Assembly: GCF_009909615.1 (NCBI RefSeq)
Contig: NZ_WWNE01000003.1
Coordinates: 495,248-559,247, forward strand
Direction of reading: 5' to 3'
Source of the DNA: Acidiluteibacter ferrifornacis
Lineage (GTDB): Bacteria > Bacteroidota > Bacteroidia > Flavobacteriales_E > Vicingaceae
Length of the DNA: 64,000 nt
Below the pieces are notes generated by a model. The model had not been told where the DNA came from, did no database searches, and saw only the letters and a list, made by a program, of their open reading frames with translations. The translations under genes were made by a program, and so were the position numbers. This document shows positions 35,763 to 44,191 of this stretch, one piece after another (position 1 is the stretch's first letter; the number at the start of each line of letters is the position of its first letter).

Positions 35763-37109
35763 ATGATTCACAAACTAAACAACTATGTTTCACGAAATGG
35801 TATCTATAACGATGCGTCTGCAAGTGGCTCACTTAAGGTTAAAACATTTAACTGGATACTATTTTGGACTTTTTGGGCAAGTATTCTATGGAGTTCATTG
35901 CTATTTGGGTTAGGTCAAACTTATGCAGCTTATATACCTCTCATAGCGACTTTATCCATTCCGATTTCCTTTTATACCTTAGCAAAGAAGCAAAATTTTC
36001 ATCTAGCTTTAAACATTTACATTACCTCTCTTTTAATTCTCCCTCCTTTAGTTCAACTCTTTCACGGGGGAATTATTAATTCTGGTGCTGTAATAGTTTG
36101 GACTATTCTCGCACCAATAACCGCGATGATTTTTAAGAAAATGAAAATTGCAAAATTAATTTTTTGCCTTTTTATTTTGTCTCTTCTAATTGGCTCTTTA
36201 GCAGAATTATTGATAGATGTCCCTTTCAAAATAATGAGCTCAAATCAGATCATCACTCAATTTATTCTAAACATAATTGGTTTGTTAACAATTATCTATT
36301 TCCCAATACTACATTTTACTAACGAAATGTTAAACCAACGGAAAATTATAAAATCTCAGAATGACAAAATTGTTAGCAGTATAGAATATGCTAAATATAT
36401 TCAAACTGCGAGTTTATTATCTCATGATGAATTAAGTGCTTGCCTTAATAATGACTTCTTTTTATACTATAAACCCAAAGATATCGTGAGTGGAGATTTT
36501 TATTGGGTAAACCATAAAAATGGCCGATTAATAATTATTTGCGCAGATTGTACTGGACATGGAGTTCCTGGTGCATTTATGACAATGATGGGAATAAACC
36601 ACCTGAATAATATTGTTAATGAGAAGGGTATAACTGACCCTTCTATGATATTATTATTTTTACATTATGCTGTTAGAGATTCTTTGAAGTATTCACCGGA
36701 GAAAATTAACGATGGGATGGATATTTCTGTATGCAGCATCGACTTATCTGAAATGAAGATGGAATACTCAGGAGCTAGAAATAAATTATATTATTTTGAT
36801 AAAACGTTAAAAATTTTTCCTGGAACAAAAATAAGTATTGGAGATGATCAAGAAAATGTTTTATTTGAAAAGCACACCATAAAAATGAATGGGGGAGACC
36901 ACTTTTATATGTTCTCTGACGGTTATATTGATCAATTTGGAGGTCCAAAGAATAAAAGATTTGGTAGCAAGCAACTAGCTTCCTTAATTAAAGAAATGAA
37001 TGGAATGGATATAAAACAGCAAGGAAGAATTATCTCCACTAAAATGAAAGAGTGGAAAAGGGGAATTGACCAAATTGATGATATAACCATAATGGGATTT
37101 AAAGTATAA
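35763..37109 (+). CDS. Polytopic-membrane SpoIIE-type serine phosphatase
   Basis: A 448-residue protein. The first half has about six hydrophobic helices (about 28-190) with no large extracytoplasmic domain. A short linker (QRKIIKSQNDKIVSSIEYAKYIQ) leads into a SpoIIE/PP2C-like catalytic domain with KDIVSGDFYW, ADCTGHGVPGAFMTM, GMDISVCSIDL, MFSDGYIDQFGG and DDITIMGFKV. The catalytic half is clearly paralogous to the 7293 enzyme, but the sensor half is unrelated. It is followed after 2 bp by two receiver genes and an HPt gene, so phosphatase and phosphorelay parts are co-transcribed. Confidence 0.9.
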   Translation: MIHKLNNYVSRNGIYNDASASGSLKVKTFNWILFWTFWASILWSSLLFGLGQTYAAYIPLIATLSIPISFYTLAKKQNFHLALNIYITSLLILPPLVQLFHGGIINSGAVIVWTILAPITAMIFKKMKIAKLIFCLFILSLLIGSLAELLIDVPFKIMSSNQIITQFILNIIGLLTIIYFPILHFTNEMLNQRKIIKSQNDKIVSSIEYAKYIQTASLLSHDELSACLNNDFFLYYKPKDIVSGDFYWVNHKNGRLIIICADCTGHGVPGAFMTMMGINHLNNIVNEKGITDPSMILLFLHYAVRDSLKYSPEKINDGMDISVCSIDLSEMKMEYSGARNKLYYFDKTLKIFPGTKISIGDDQENVLFEKHTIKMNGGDHFYMFSDGYIDQFGGPKNKRFGSKQLASLIKEMNGMDIKQQGRIISTKMKEWKRGIDQIDDITIMGFKV

Positions 37110-37111
37110 AT

Positions 37112-37465
37112 ATGGAAATAAAGAAAAAAATACTTATTATTGAGGATGACTCACTTACATTATTGGTTTTAAAAAACCTATTGAGCAATAGAAATTTTGA
37201 AATTTTAGCATTAAATGATGGCCGACATTACAAACAAAAAATGGAGGGAGTGGAAGCAGTCATTATAGATTGTGGGCTACCATTTACTTCAGGAGAAGAT
37301 ATTGCATTAGAAATTAAAAACTCTCACCCTAGCACCAAAATCATTTTAACTTCTGTTTCATCTGTAGAAAAGTTAAAGCCTGAAACAAAAAATGTAATTA
37401 ATGGATTTATAGGTAAACCCTATAATTCAGAGAAGATTGACGATTTATTTACTCTTATTTTTTAA
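37112..37465 (+). CDS. Single-domain receiver protein
   Basis: A 117-residue CheY-like protein: IIEDDSLTLLVL, Asp53 in IIDCGLP, a Thr/Ser in ILTSVSS and Lys in IGKPYN. It has no output domain. It follows the SpoIIE phosphatase gene by 2 bp and precedes a second receiver gene by 1 bp. It is shorter than its neighbour and of a different sequence type, so the pair is not a recent duplication. Confidence 0.9.
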   Translation: MEIKKKILIIEDDSLTLLVLKNLLSNRNFEILALNDGRHYKQKMEGVEAVIIDCGLPFTSGEDIALEIKNSHPSTKIILTSVSSVEKLKPETKNVINGFIGKPYNSEKIDDLFTLIF

Positions 37466-37466
37466 C

Positions 37467-37895
37467 ATGGAAAAACTGAATACCATTATACTTATCGACG
37501 ATAGTAATGCTGCAAATGCTATTAATTCAGCTATTATTAAAGAAATGAATATAGCTGATAATATCATTTTAATGAATAAAACTTCAACAGCTTTAGACTA
37601 CTTAAAGAATGACGACAAGATTAATTATCCAATCCCCGAATTAATCTTATTGGATATTGAAATGCCTGATGAGAATGGGTTTGAATTTTTGAAAAATTAT
37701 TCTACTCTCGATCAAGCTGTTACTAATTCATTTTCTCCGATCATAGTCATCTTAAGTAATCATATTACACCAGAAAACTTTACTAAAGGAAAAGACTTTA
37801 GATTAGTGGGTGTAGAGTGTATTTTAAGAAAACCTATGGAAAGAGAAGATATTGAAGATGTATTGGAGGAACATTTCGGTTTTGAATTCGATTAA
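37467..37895 (+). CDS. Single-domain receiver protein
   Basis: A 142-residue CheY-like protein from ATG 37467. A longer frame opens at 37437 inside the previous gene, but ATG 37467 just after that gene's stop fits the family N-terminus. It has LIDDSNAANAINSAI, Asp63 in LLDIEMPDENGFEF, a Ser in VILSNH and Lys in LRKPME. It resembles the receiver at 34020 more than the one at 37112. The next gene starts 1 base after its stop. Confidence 0.9.
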   Translation: MEKLNTIILIDDSNAANAINSAIIKEMNIADNIILMNKTSTALDYLKNDDKINYPIPELILLDIEMPDENGFEFLKNYSTLDQAVTNSFSPIIVILSNHITPENFTKGKDFRLVGVECILRKPMEREDIEDVLEEHFGFEFD

Positions 37896-37896
37896 A

Positions 37897-38226
37897 ATGA
37901 AATTTCTTATACCCCCTAGCCATATATCCATTGAAGTCTATCAGAAACTACTTCCTCTTTTTTTGGATGAAATTGTTGCTGATTTTAAGCAATTAAAATC
38001 TAGCTATATGGAAAATAATTGGGAAGAAGTAAAAAGACTTTCTCACAAAATAAATGGAGTTGCAAGTAGCTATGGTGCCTTTGAAATACAAAAAGAGGCA
38101 GCTTACATAGAAAACTCCAGCAAAAAAGACGTCGAATTGAATAAAAAAGCAGTATTGAGCCTAGAGTGTGCAATCGAAAGACTCAATAACTACATTCAAA
38201 CTGAATTCAAGCAACTATATTCTTAA
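37897..38226 (+). CDS. Histidine phosphotransfer (HPt) protein
   Basis: A 109-residue helical HPt protein from ATG 37897; the earlier codon at 37852 lies inside the preceding receiver gene. The phospho-accepting His50 is in the motif LSHKINGVASSYGA, the standard HxxKGxxxxxGA pattern with Asn in place of one Gly-side residue. HPt proteins carry phosphoryl groups between receivers. It is the last gene of a tight SpoIIE-receiver-receiver-HPt operon, which implies a multistep relay made of separate small proteins. Confidence 0.9.
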   Translation: MKFLIPPSHISIEVYQKLLPLFLDEIVADFKQLKSSYMENNWEEVKRLSHKINGVASSYGAFEIQKEAAYIENSSKKDVELNKKAVLSLECAIERLNNYIQTEFKQLYS

Positions 38227-38289
38227 TTATTCCGTCAGGTATTTGATTTTACTTACAAATAAATTAGAATATTTGTATTCCTTAAAAAA

Positions 38290-39198
38290 ATGAATATGAA
38301 AAACTTATTAATTGCTATTATTACATTAGCCTTCACGATTACATTCACTTCTTGTGAAAAAGAAACCTCACTAACTCCAAATCCGCTTTATAACCAAACT
38401 CTAAGTCAACCTCAGAGTTTCCAAGCTGATATTGATAGTTCTACCTATATTTTTAACATAACTACTAGTGTTGAATCTAGTGGACTTCTAAATCTGGAAG
38501 GCGTAAAGGGAAACTATAAAATAGTAGTGGTTACTAGCTCATTAACACCTGGTGTATATAAAACAATAGATAATGGTTTGAATAATGTTAGTATATATAT
38601 CAATAATGGTGTAATGGGCATCTATTCTAGTGCATTTGTACCAGTGCCTGACATGGAGGTTAAAATTAATTCTTTCGATGCTATAAATAGAACCATTACA
38701 GGGTCTTTCAGTGGTTTGGTGCAGGATATTAGCACAAAAGATACCATTCGAATATCAAATGGAATCTTCACCAATGTAAAAGTATTAAAAGGCCCAGATG
38801 TAAACTTGGGAAAGATGACTGCAAAAATAGATGGAACTCCTTTCGAGTCATACTTTTGTGTTCAAACCAGTGCATCTTACAATGGCTTTGAAATAAGCCA
38901 AATAGATGGATCAAGCACCGGAGTTAACAAATCGTTGAAGCTGTTATTTGATGATAAAATTAAAACCGGAACATTTAATATTGACGGATTTGATATTTCT
39001 GCGCAGTATTATGCCAACTTATCATCAAATCAAGACCCATTTAAAGATATTTATGATGGAATAAGCGGATCAATAGTAGTGAGCAAAGTAGACACCGTTG
39101 CCAAAATAGTAGAAGGTACTTTTAACTTTGAGGCTTTAAATATAGATTCTGACACCGTGAAAGTAACTGACGGTAAATTTGAAGCAGTAATTCAATAG
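38290..39198 (+). CDS. Lipoprotein of unknown function
   Basis: A 302-residue lipoprotein. The signal peptide ends in lipobox FTSC, followed by CEKETSLTPNPLY, nearly the same mature start as the Omp28-like lipoprotein at 8849. The body is beta-rich, with two repeats of related shape (GLLNLEGVKGNYKIVVV..., LNIDSDTVKVTDGKF). No enzyme motif is evident. ATG 38290 is used; ATG 38296 is possible. Its 3' end overlaps the convergent DASH cryptochrome gene by 7 bp. Confidence 0.75.
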   Translation: MNMKNLLIAIITLAFTITFTSCEKETSLTPNPLYNQTLSQPQSFQADIDSSTYIFNITTSVESSGLLNLEGVKGNYKIVVVTSSLTPGVYKTIDNGLNNVSIYINNGVMGIYSSAFVPVPDMEVKINSFDAINRTITGSFSGLVQDISTKDTIRISNGIFTNVKVLKGPDVNLGKMTAKIDGTPFESYFCVQTSASYNGFEISQIDGSSTGVNKSLKLLFDDKIKTGTFNIDGFDISAQYYANLSSNQDPFKDIYDGISGSIVVSKVDTVAKIVEGTFNFEALNIDSDTVKVTDGKFEAVIQ

Positions 39199-40604
39199 TG
39201 CTTTTTCCAATAATCTGGTGGAAGAATAATTAACTTAGGGTAGTCAACGACATCCAAATGGTTAAATAAAGTTTTAGGAGAGGCCCACGGATGGTGGACC
39301 TCTTTTTTTTCCACATTATTTAATTCAGGAATCCACAACCGAACGAACTCCCCTTGACTATCATAATTTTTTGCCTGAAGAATAACATTAAAAAACCGAT
39401 CTCTACTGTCATTTCCAACTCCGGCAATATACATCCAGTTTCCATAATTGCTACAAACATCATAATCCAGTAACATAGATTCAAAGTATTCTGCCCCTAC
39501 TCTCCAGTCTTGTTGAAGCTCCTTCACAAAAAAAGATGCTACATTCTGCCTCCCTCTGTTACTCATAAAGCCTGTAGCGGCTAATTCTCTCATATTAGCA
39601 TCAATAAACGGAATACCCGTTTTTCCTCTTATCCAAGCATTTACAAATTCTGGATTCGGATTCACCAAATTCTGATGACCATTTATTCCATAGGAATGGA
39701 AAATTTTATTGCCATTTTTTAAAGCAGTATATTTAAAAAAGTCTCTCCAAATCAATTCAAATATAAGCCAGTAAGTAGAATCATTAGAATAATATTCGTG
39801 CTCAAACCTCTTAACTTCCCAATAAATATGTCGAGGAGAAATACATCCATTCCATAACCAAACTGATAGTTTACTAGAATAATCGGCACCTATTAATCCA
39901 TTTCTTTTTTCTTTGTATAGGAGTAGTTCTTGTGATTCATAAAAATAATGATTCAGTCTATTGTTTGCTTCATCTTCTCCACCTTTGAAAGCAAGAACTG
40001 ACCGATTATCCTTAATAGGATTTGAAAATTTAAAGTCGTTGAGAGACGGTATAGTCCCTTTTTGAATCCTGTTAGACAAGTTATTGAGCTTGGAGGGTAG
40101 GGCAATGCAGGGCCGAATAGAGGTATTTCTTTCTAATAGCTTCCGAAATGAAGTAAAAATAAAAGGGGTATCTTCTAAAGCAAAGGGTATATCATCTGGG
40201 TGAAACAAAAAAGCATCGTAGGCATATTCTATTGAACCATTAAAAACTCTTTCTACTCTTCTTTCTAACTCAACCTCTTCAAAAGTTATTTCTTTTTGAG
40301 TGTAAATCGTAGTTGCATTTGTTTCAAGTGATAAATGCTTTAAATATGAAGCAGTATTTCCAACTCTAATCACTAAATCACTTCCTACTTTTCTGAGGTT
40401 TTCTCTTAAATTTTGAACACTTTCAATAAGTAACTGAGCTCGATGGACTCCTATTTTAGGATAGCCAAACTTAGTCGTTGAAAATAGAATCTCGTCAAAA
40501 CAATAAAAGGGGATTACAATAGAATGATTTTTCAATGCTTTGGTTAGCGATTCATTATCATGTAATCTTAAGTTATTTCTAAACCAAACTATTGCAACGC
40601 TCAT
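39192..40604 (-). CDS. DASH-type cryptochrome/photolyase
   Basis: A 470-residue flavoprotein from ATG 40604. The frame extends to 40643 but those codons are the tail of a different gene, DUF2256, read in another frame. The N-terminal photolyase domain begins VAIVWFRNNLRLHDNESL. The C-terminal FAD domain has LIWRDFFKYTALKNG, GKTGIPFIDANMRELAATGFMSNRGRQNVASFFVKEL and the WRVGAEYFESMLLDYDVCSNYGNW stretch typical of cry-DASH. Such proteins repair CPDs in single-stranded DNA or act as photoreceptors. It forms a run with DUF2256 and DUF2892 on the same strand. Confidence 0.92.
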   Translation of the reverse strand: MSVAIVWFRNNLRLHDNESLTKALKNHSIVIPFYCFDEILFSTTKFGYPKIGVHRAQLLIESVQNLRENLRKVGSDLVIRVGNTASYLKHLSLETNATTIYTQKEITFEEVELERRVERVFNGSIEYAYDAFLFHPDDIPFALEDTPFIFTSFRKLLERNTSIRPCIALPSKLNNLSNRIQKGTIPSLNDFKFSNPIKDNRSVLAFKGGEDEANNRLNHYFYESQELLLYKEKRNGLIGADYSSKLSVWLWNGCISPRHIYWEVKRFEHEYYSNDSTYWLIFELIWRDFFKYTALKNGNKIFHSYGINGHQNLVNPNPEFVNAWIRGKTGIPFIDANMRELAATGFMSNRGRQNVASFFVKELQQDWRVGAEYFESMLLDYDVCSNYGNWMYIAGVGNDSRDRFFNVILQAKNYDSQGEFVRLWIPELNNVEKKEVHHPWASPKTLFNHLDVVDYPKLIILPPDYWKKHY

Positions 40605-40737
40605 TCTTTTTATTTCTTCTACACTTTTCTCCACAGTATACAACTGTATTCCAACTCAACCTCCACTTCTTTCTCCAAAAGAATGGTCTATTACAAGTTG
40701 GACATATTTTTTGTGGTAAGTCTCTTTTATTAACCAA
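40579..40737 (-). CDS. DUF2256 small cysteine-rich protein
   Basis: A 52-residue protein too short for usual gene calling. Read on the minus strand from TTG 40737, it begins VNKRDLPQKICPTCNRPF, continues WRKKWRLSW, and ends YCGEKCRRNKK. This is the DUF2256 pattern: CPxCxRPFxWRKKW followed by YCxxxC, a probable four-Cys zinc site. No ATG is available in frame. TTG places the N-terminus exactly where the family begins. Its 3' end overlaps the cryptochrome start by 26 bp, and DUF2256 genes are known to accompany photolyase or cryptochrome genes, so it is very probably real. Confidence 0.85.
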   Translation of the reverse strand: MVNKRDLPQKICPTCNRPFFWRKKWRLSWNTVVYCGEKCRRNKKNERCNSLV

Positions 40738-40754
40738 ATTGGATGGTATTTGTT

Positions 40755-40967
40755 CTATGGGCGATCATCTGAATAGGTCCCTAAAAGCTTGTATAAAGGT
40801 GAGCGACCAATTAACCCAACGATTAAAAAGAACAAACCAAGAATAACCATAACAATGGAAAACGCAATTGACTCACTTTTTGTAAAAGTGAAATAAAAAG
40901 TAACCAAAGCCATCAAGATTCGAAGTATTCGATCCAATAGACCCATATTTTTTTTGAATCCAAACAT
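40755..40967 (-). CDS. DUF2892 small membrane protein
   Basis: A 70-residue protein with two hydrophobic helices (LRILMALVTFYFTF and IAFSIVMVILGLFFLIVGL) and the closing SPLYKLLG motif of DUF2892 (YgaP-like) proteins. Members often end in a Cys-containing tail; here the tail is TYSDDRP without Cys. Function is unknown. It lies 17 bp upstream of the DUF2256 start and 49 bp downstream of the YbjT-like gene on the same strand, so a single transcript YbjT-DUF2892-DUF2256-cry is likely. Confidence 0.85.
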   Translation of the reverse strand: MFGFKKNMGLLDRILRILMALVTFYFTFTKSESIAFSIVMVILGLFFLIVGLIGRSPLYKLLGTYSDDRP

Positions 40968-41016
40968 TATCTATAAATTTTACAGAATGTATCCATTTTT
41001 ATTAAAAAAAGGAAGT

Positions 41017-42465
41017 TTATTGTGACAAAACAATCTGTTTTGCCATATTTTTGAATATAAACCCGTGAAAAGGTAAAACAGAATACCAATATAAACGGCC
41101 TGCCAAACCTTTGGGACGAAAAGTAGCCGTCTGGACCATGCAAAAACCTTCCAGTCCACCTGCGATAGGAATGATTTTGAATTCTAGCCATGCATCTCCT
41201 GGCAACTTCATTTCAGCATATAATAATAATCTAACATTTACCTCATCTGCTAAAAGCACCCTCCAAAAGTCCAAAGAATCTCCAGCGTGGATATCTGTAG
41301 GACTACGTCTTCCCCTTCTCAAGCCTACTCCCCCCACTAACTTATCCATATGGCCACGAATCTTCCATAGAAAATTTCCATAGTACCAACCTTTGTTACC
41401 CCCAATGGACCAAATGTTCCGCTTAACTTGATCAAATTTTGATGCTTCAAAAGCTACCTTCTTAACATCTTCAAATGTTCCATTTTGTGGTACTTCTATA
41501 TAATCATTTAATGAAGACTCCGGATGTATAAAATGATCCGAATCTACCCATGAAGAAACAACCATATTTTGTTCTATCCTTTTGAATGCCAACTGCACCG
41601 CTTCTTTATAAGTAAATAGCTTTATTTTAATTATTTCATGCAAGTCGTTTTTTACAATGACTTCATTTTTCATGCTGTCCACTAAGTTGACCGCCAAATG
41701 GTAAGAAGTTGAGGTTACAAAATAAAGCCAATAAGATGAAATGCGAGGACTGAATACTGGGACTGTAAAAATAAATCTCTTTATCCCTCTAACCTTTGCA
41801 AACTCTAACAACATTTGTTTATAGGTAAGTATGTCTGGACCTCCGATGTCGAAGGTTTTGTGATACGTTTTTTCATTCAGGGCCGCAAGAGTCAGGTATT
41901 CAATTACATTTCGAATACCAATAGGTTGACATTTCGTATTCAACCATTTTGGAGCAATCATTACAGGCAACTTTTCCACTAAATCCCGTATAATTTCAAA
42001 ACTAGCACCACCTGACCCTATTACAATCGCTGCTCGAATTACGGTAGTGGGCACCTTAGATTGCTGCAAAACATCTTCTACACTTTTTCTACTTGTGAGG
42101 TGCTTTGATAAATCGGAATCATTAGAAATACCTCCAAGATAAATTATCTGCTTTGCACTCGATCGATCAATATATTCTTTAAAGTTTTCAGCTGTTTGCT
42201 GCTCCATTTCTTCAAAATCACCTTTGGAAGTGGATAAAGAGTGTATTAAAAAATAGGCAACATCAAAATCCTCGGGCAATTCTGAAAGTGTTTCACGTTT
42301 TAAAAAATCTGCTTGATAAACTGTTACTAAACATTTCATCGAGGTGTTTATTGACAATCTATTTTTATCTCTAACCACCGCATAGACTTGGTGTCCATTT
42401 TGTGTTAAACTAGATAATAATCGTTTTCCGATGTAACCATTTGCTCCTGTTAGTAAAACTTTCAA
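41017..42465 (-). CDS. NAD(P)-binding SDR-like protein with DUF2867 (YbjT type)
   Basis: A 482-residue protein. The N-terminal Rossmann fold begins MKVLLTGANGYIGKRLLSSL (extended SDR, NmrA/YbjT-like, about 1-300). The C-terminal part (about 320-480) with GGVGLRRGRRSPTDIHAGDSLDFWRV and KLPGDAWLEF is DUF2867, an SRPBCC-like region. A role in light or redox response is suggested only by its repeated company with cryptochrome genes in this phylum. It is divergent from an SRPBCC gene across a 69-bp gap. Confidence 0.87.
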   Translation of the reverse strand: MKVLLTGANGYIGKRLLSSLTQNGHQVYAVVRDKNRLSINTSMKCLVTVYQADFLKRETLSELPEDFDVAYFLIHSLSTSKGDFEEMEQQTAENFKEYIDRSSAKQIIYLGGISNDSDLSKHLTSRKSVEDVLQQSKVPTTVIRAAIVIGSGGASFEIIRDLVEKLPVMIAPKWLNTKCQPIGIRNVIEYLTLAALNEKTYHKTFDIGGPDILTYKQMLLEFAKVRGIKRFIFTVPVFSPRISSYWLYFVTSTSYHLAVNLVDSMKNEVIVKNDLHEIIKIKLFTYKEAVQLAFKRIEQNMVVSSWVDSDHFIHPESSLNDYIEVPQNGTFEDVKKVAFEASKFDQVKRNIWSIGGNKGWYYGNFLWKIRGHMDKLVGGVGLRRGRRSPTDIHAGDSLDFWRVLLADEVNVRLLLYAEMKLPGDAWLEFKIIPIAGGLEGFCMVQTATFRPKGLAGRLYWYSVLPFHGFIFKNMAKQIVLSQ

Positions 42466-42481
42466 GTTGATTTTATTTTAA

Positions 42482-42488
42482 GTTAAAC
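42482..42488. promoter_or_regulatory. GTTAAAC half-site between the YbjT-like and SRPBCC genes
   Basis: GTTAAAC, with downstream AAATTT, resembles one arm of the crt operator (GTTAAACAAAATTT on the minus strand near 53970). No second arm is found at the correct 16-base spacing, so this is a weak candidate. Confidence 0.25.
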
Positions 42489-42534
42489 AAATTTCTATTG
42501 TTTATTGTTTGAGAAATATTGTAAAATACGAAAC

Positions 42535-42990
42535 ATGCATAGATTATCACGAACAAGTCGATTACCCATTTCACTTGAGAAAGCTTGGGATTTTTTTTCT
42601 TCTCCTAAAAACCTAAAAGAAATCACACCTGACTATATGGGTTTTGATATTACTTGTACACTTCCAGAAAAAATGTATCCTGGAATGATTATTACTTATA
42701 AAGTGAAGCCTCTATTAGGAATACCAATTGGTTGGATGACAGAAATTACTCATATAGAAGATAAAAAATTCTTTGTAGATGAACAACGAGTAGGGCCGTA
42801 TACTATTTGGCATCATCAACATCATTTTAAAGCTATAGAAGGCGGAGTAGAGATGATTGATACTGTAGACTATGTTTTACCTTTAGGACTTATAGGAAGG
42901 GCTTTAGAACCGATTTTAGTAAGAGGGAAATTGAAAGAAATTTTTGATTATAGAGAGAAAAAAGTGGAAGAGCTATTTGGTAAATTTTAA
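42535..42990 (+). CDS. SRPBCC-family ligand-binding protein
   Basis: A 151-residue protein from ATG 42535; the codon at 42505 adds an unconvincing tail. It has the START-like helix-grip fold pattern of the coenzyme Q-binding/polyketide-cyclase family: RLPISLEKAWDFFSSPKNLKEITPDYMGFDI at the start, then GWMTEITHIED, FVDEQRVGPYTIWHHQHHF, and MIDTVDYVLPLGLIG. The ligand is unknown. Divergent from the YbjT-like gene, as commonly seen with photolyase/cryptochrome clusters. Confidence 0.85.
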   Translation: MHRLSRTSRLPISLEKAWDFFSSPKNLKEITPDYMGFDITCTLPEKMYPGMIITYKVKPLLGIPIGWMTEITHIEDKKFFVDEQRVGPYTIWHHQHHFKAIEGGVEMIDTVDYVLPLGLIGRALEPILVRGKLKEIFDYREKKVEELFGKF

Positions 42991-43018
42991 CGGTAAGTAA
43001 ATCTAATTCTAACCTAAA

Positions 43019-44191
43019 AAAAAGGGCGAAATCAATAATGATTTCGCCCTTTCATGCGATCTAAAAATTAACTTATCTGATAGTCAACTTTTGGATGGTA
43101 TTGTTTCCATTGATATTTGTTCTCAAGAAATACATTCCATTATTTAAGCTTGATAAATCAATTTGCTCTTGTACTGTATTTGCTCCAGAGAAATTGTTAT
43201 TGTAAACTACCTTTCCTGTAATGTCATATACTTCTACTTGAACATTTCCAATCTTATTCTCATCAGTAATGTTTAAAGTAATGAATCCATTTGACGGGTT
43301 TGGATAAACTTTAATTGCAGATGATGCGCTCAAAATTTCGTTTGTTCCAATAATTACATTTCTAGGAGTACCGAAGTTTGGACGAATCATATAAGTCACA
43401 TTAAAGTTGAAGTTTTCATTTGGCGTCCAAGGAGTTGTCCCAAAGGTTACAAAATTTGTATTTGCTATGAATTTTGTTGGAGTAGTTCCAACAGTAACAT
43501 TTGAATCTTGCTCTTCTACACCAACGAAAAAAGAATCAGCAGGAAGAATTACATATCCACCAGCATTATTAAACGTTAAGGTAGCATAAGAAGCACCAGT
43601 ATTAGTATACGTAATGGTGTCAGTTGTTGCAATGATTCCACCAGGCAAACCATTCGAAAAGCTTCTAACTTGAGCGCTAAGTGGTTGGTTCGTCATAGAG
43701 CCGCCTCCATTATTAATAAATACTGTAACAGAAGTTAAAGTATCACTTTTACTGATTTCATAAACAGAACCTAACTCACCTTTAATGCCTGCCCCAATTC
43801 CTAAGGAACCTGTGGCGATACCATTATCTCTAGCCATAGTAGTGTCGGTTACGATAAGTGTGTCGGAAGAATTAGAATTGTTATTTGGAGTTGCATCAAC
43901 ATTTGAGTGTGAAACTAAGTAATCTACAGTGTAAGCACCTATTACAGTAGGAACATAATTCGCTACTTTAATAAATGTATTGTTAGCACCTGGAGCTAGT
44001 TTCGTTATTGAAGAACTATCAGTATATACAACCGTTGCATTTCTTTTAACCGTGTAATTCACTTTCACATTCCTTAAAGTATCTGCACCAATATTTGCGG
44101 CAATTGCTGCAAAAACAATGGAGTCAGTTTGATTGAATGGCAGCCTAGTATATTCGGATAATCTATTTGTAGCTAATAACTCCACATCAAA
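43019..44191. repeat. Duplicated block, copy A (3' half of T9SS gene plus terminator)
   Basis: From the FDVELLATNRLSEYT segment to beyond the stop codon, including the GGGCGAAATCA hairpin, this block matches 45980-47154. Protein identity is very high by eye and long DNA stretches match exactly. Confidence 0.85.
43021..43052 (-). terminator. Terminator after the 43073 T9SS gene
   Basis: A perfect 14-bp stem (AAAGGGCGAAATCA with its complement), with a T run on the minus strand. A nearly identical hairpin follows the paralogous gene at 45984. Confidence 0.9.

Noticed and set aside
40592-40846. Plus-strand 84-residue frame
   Set aside because: It is the antisense shadow of the DUF2256 gene and of the cryptochrome start.
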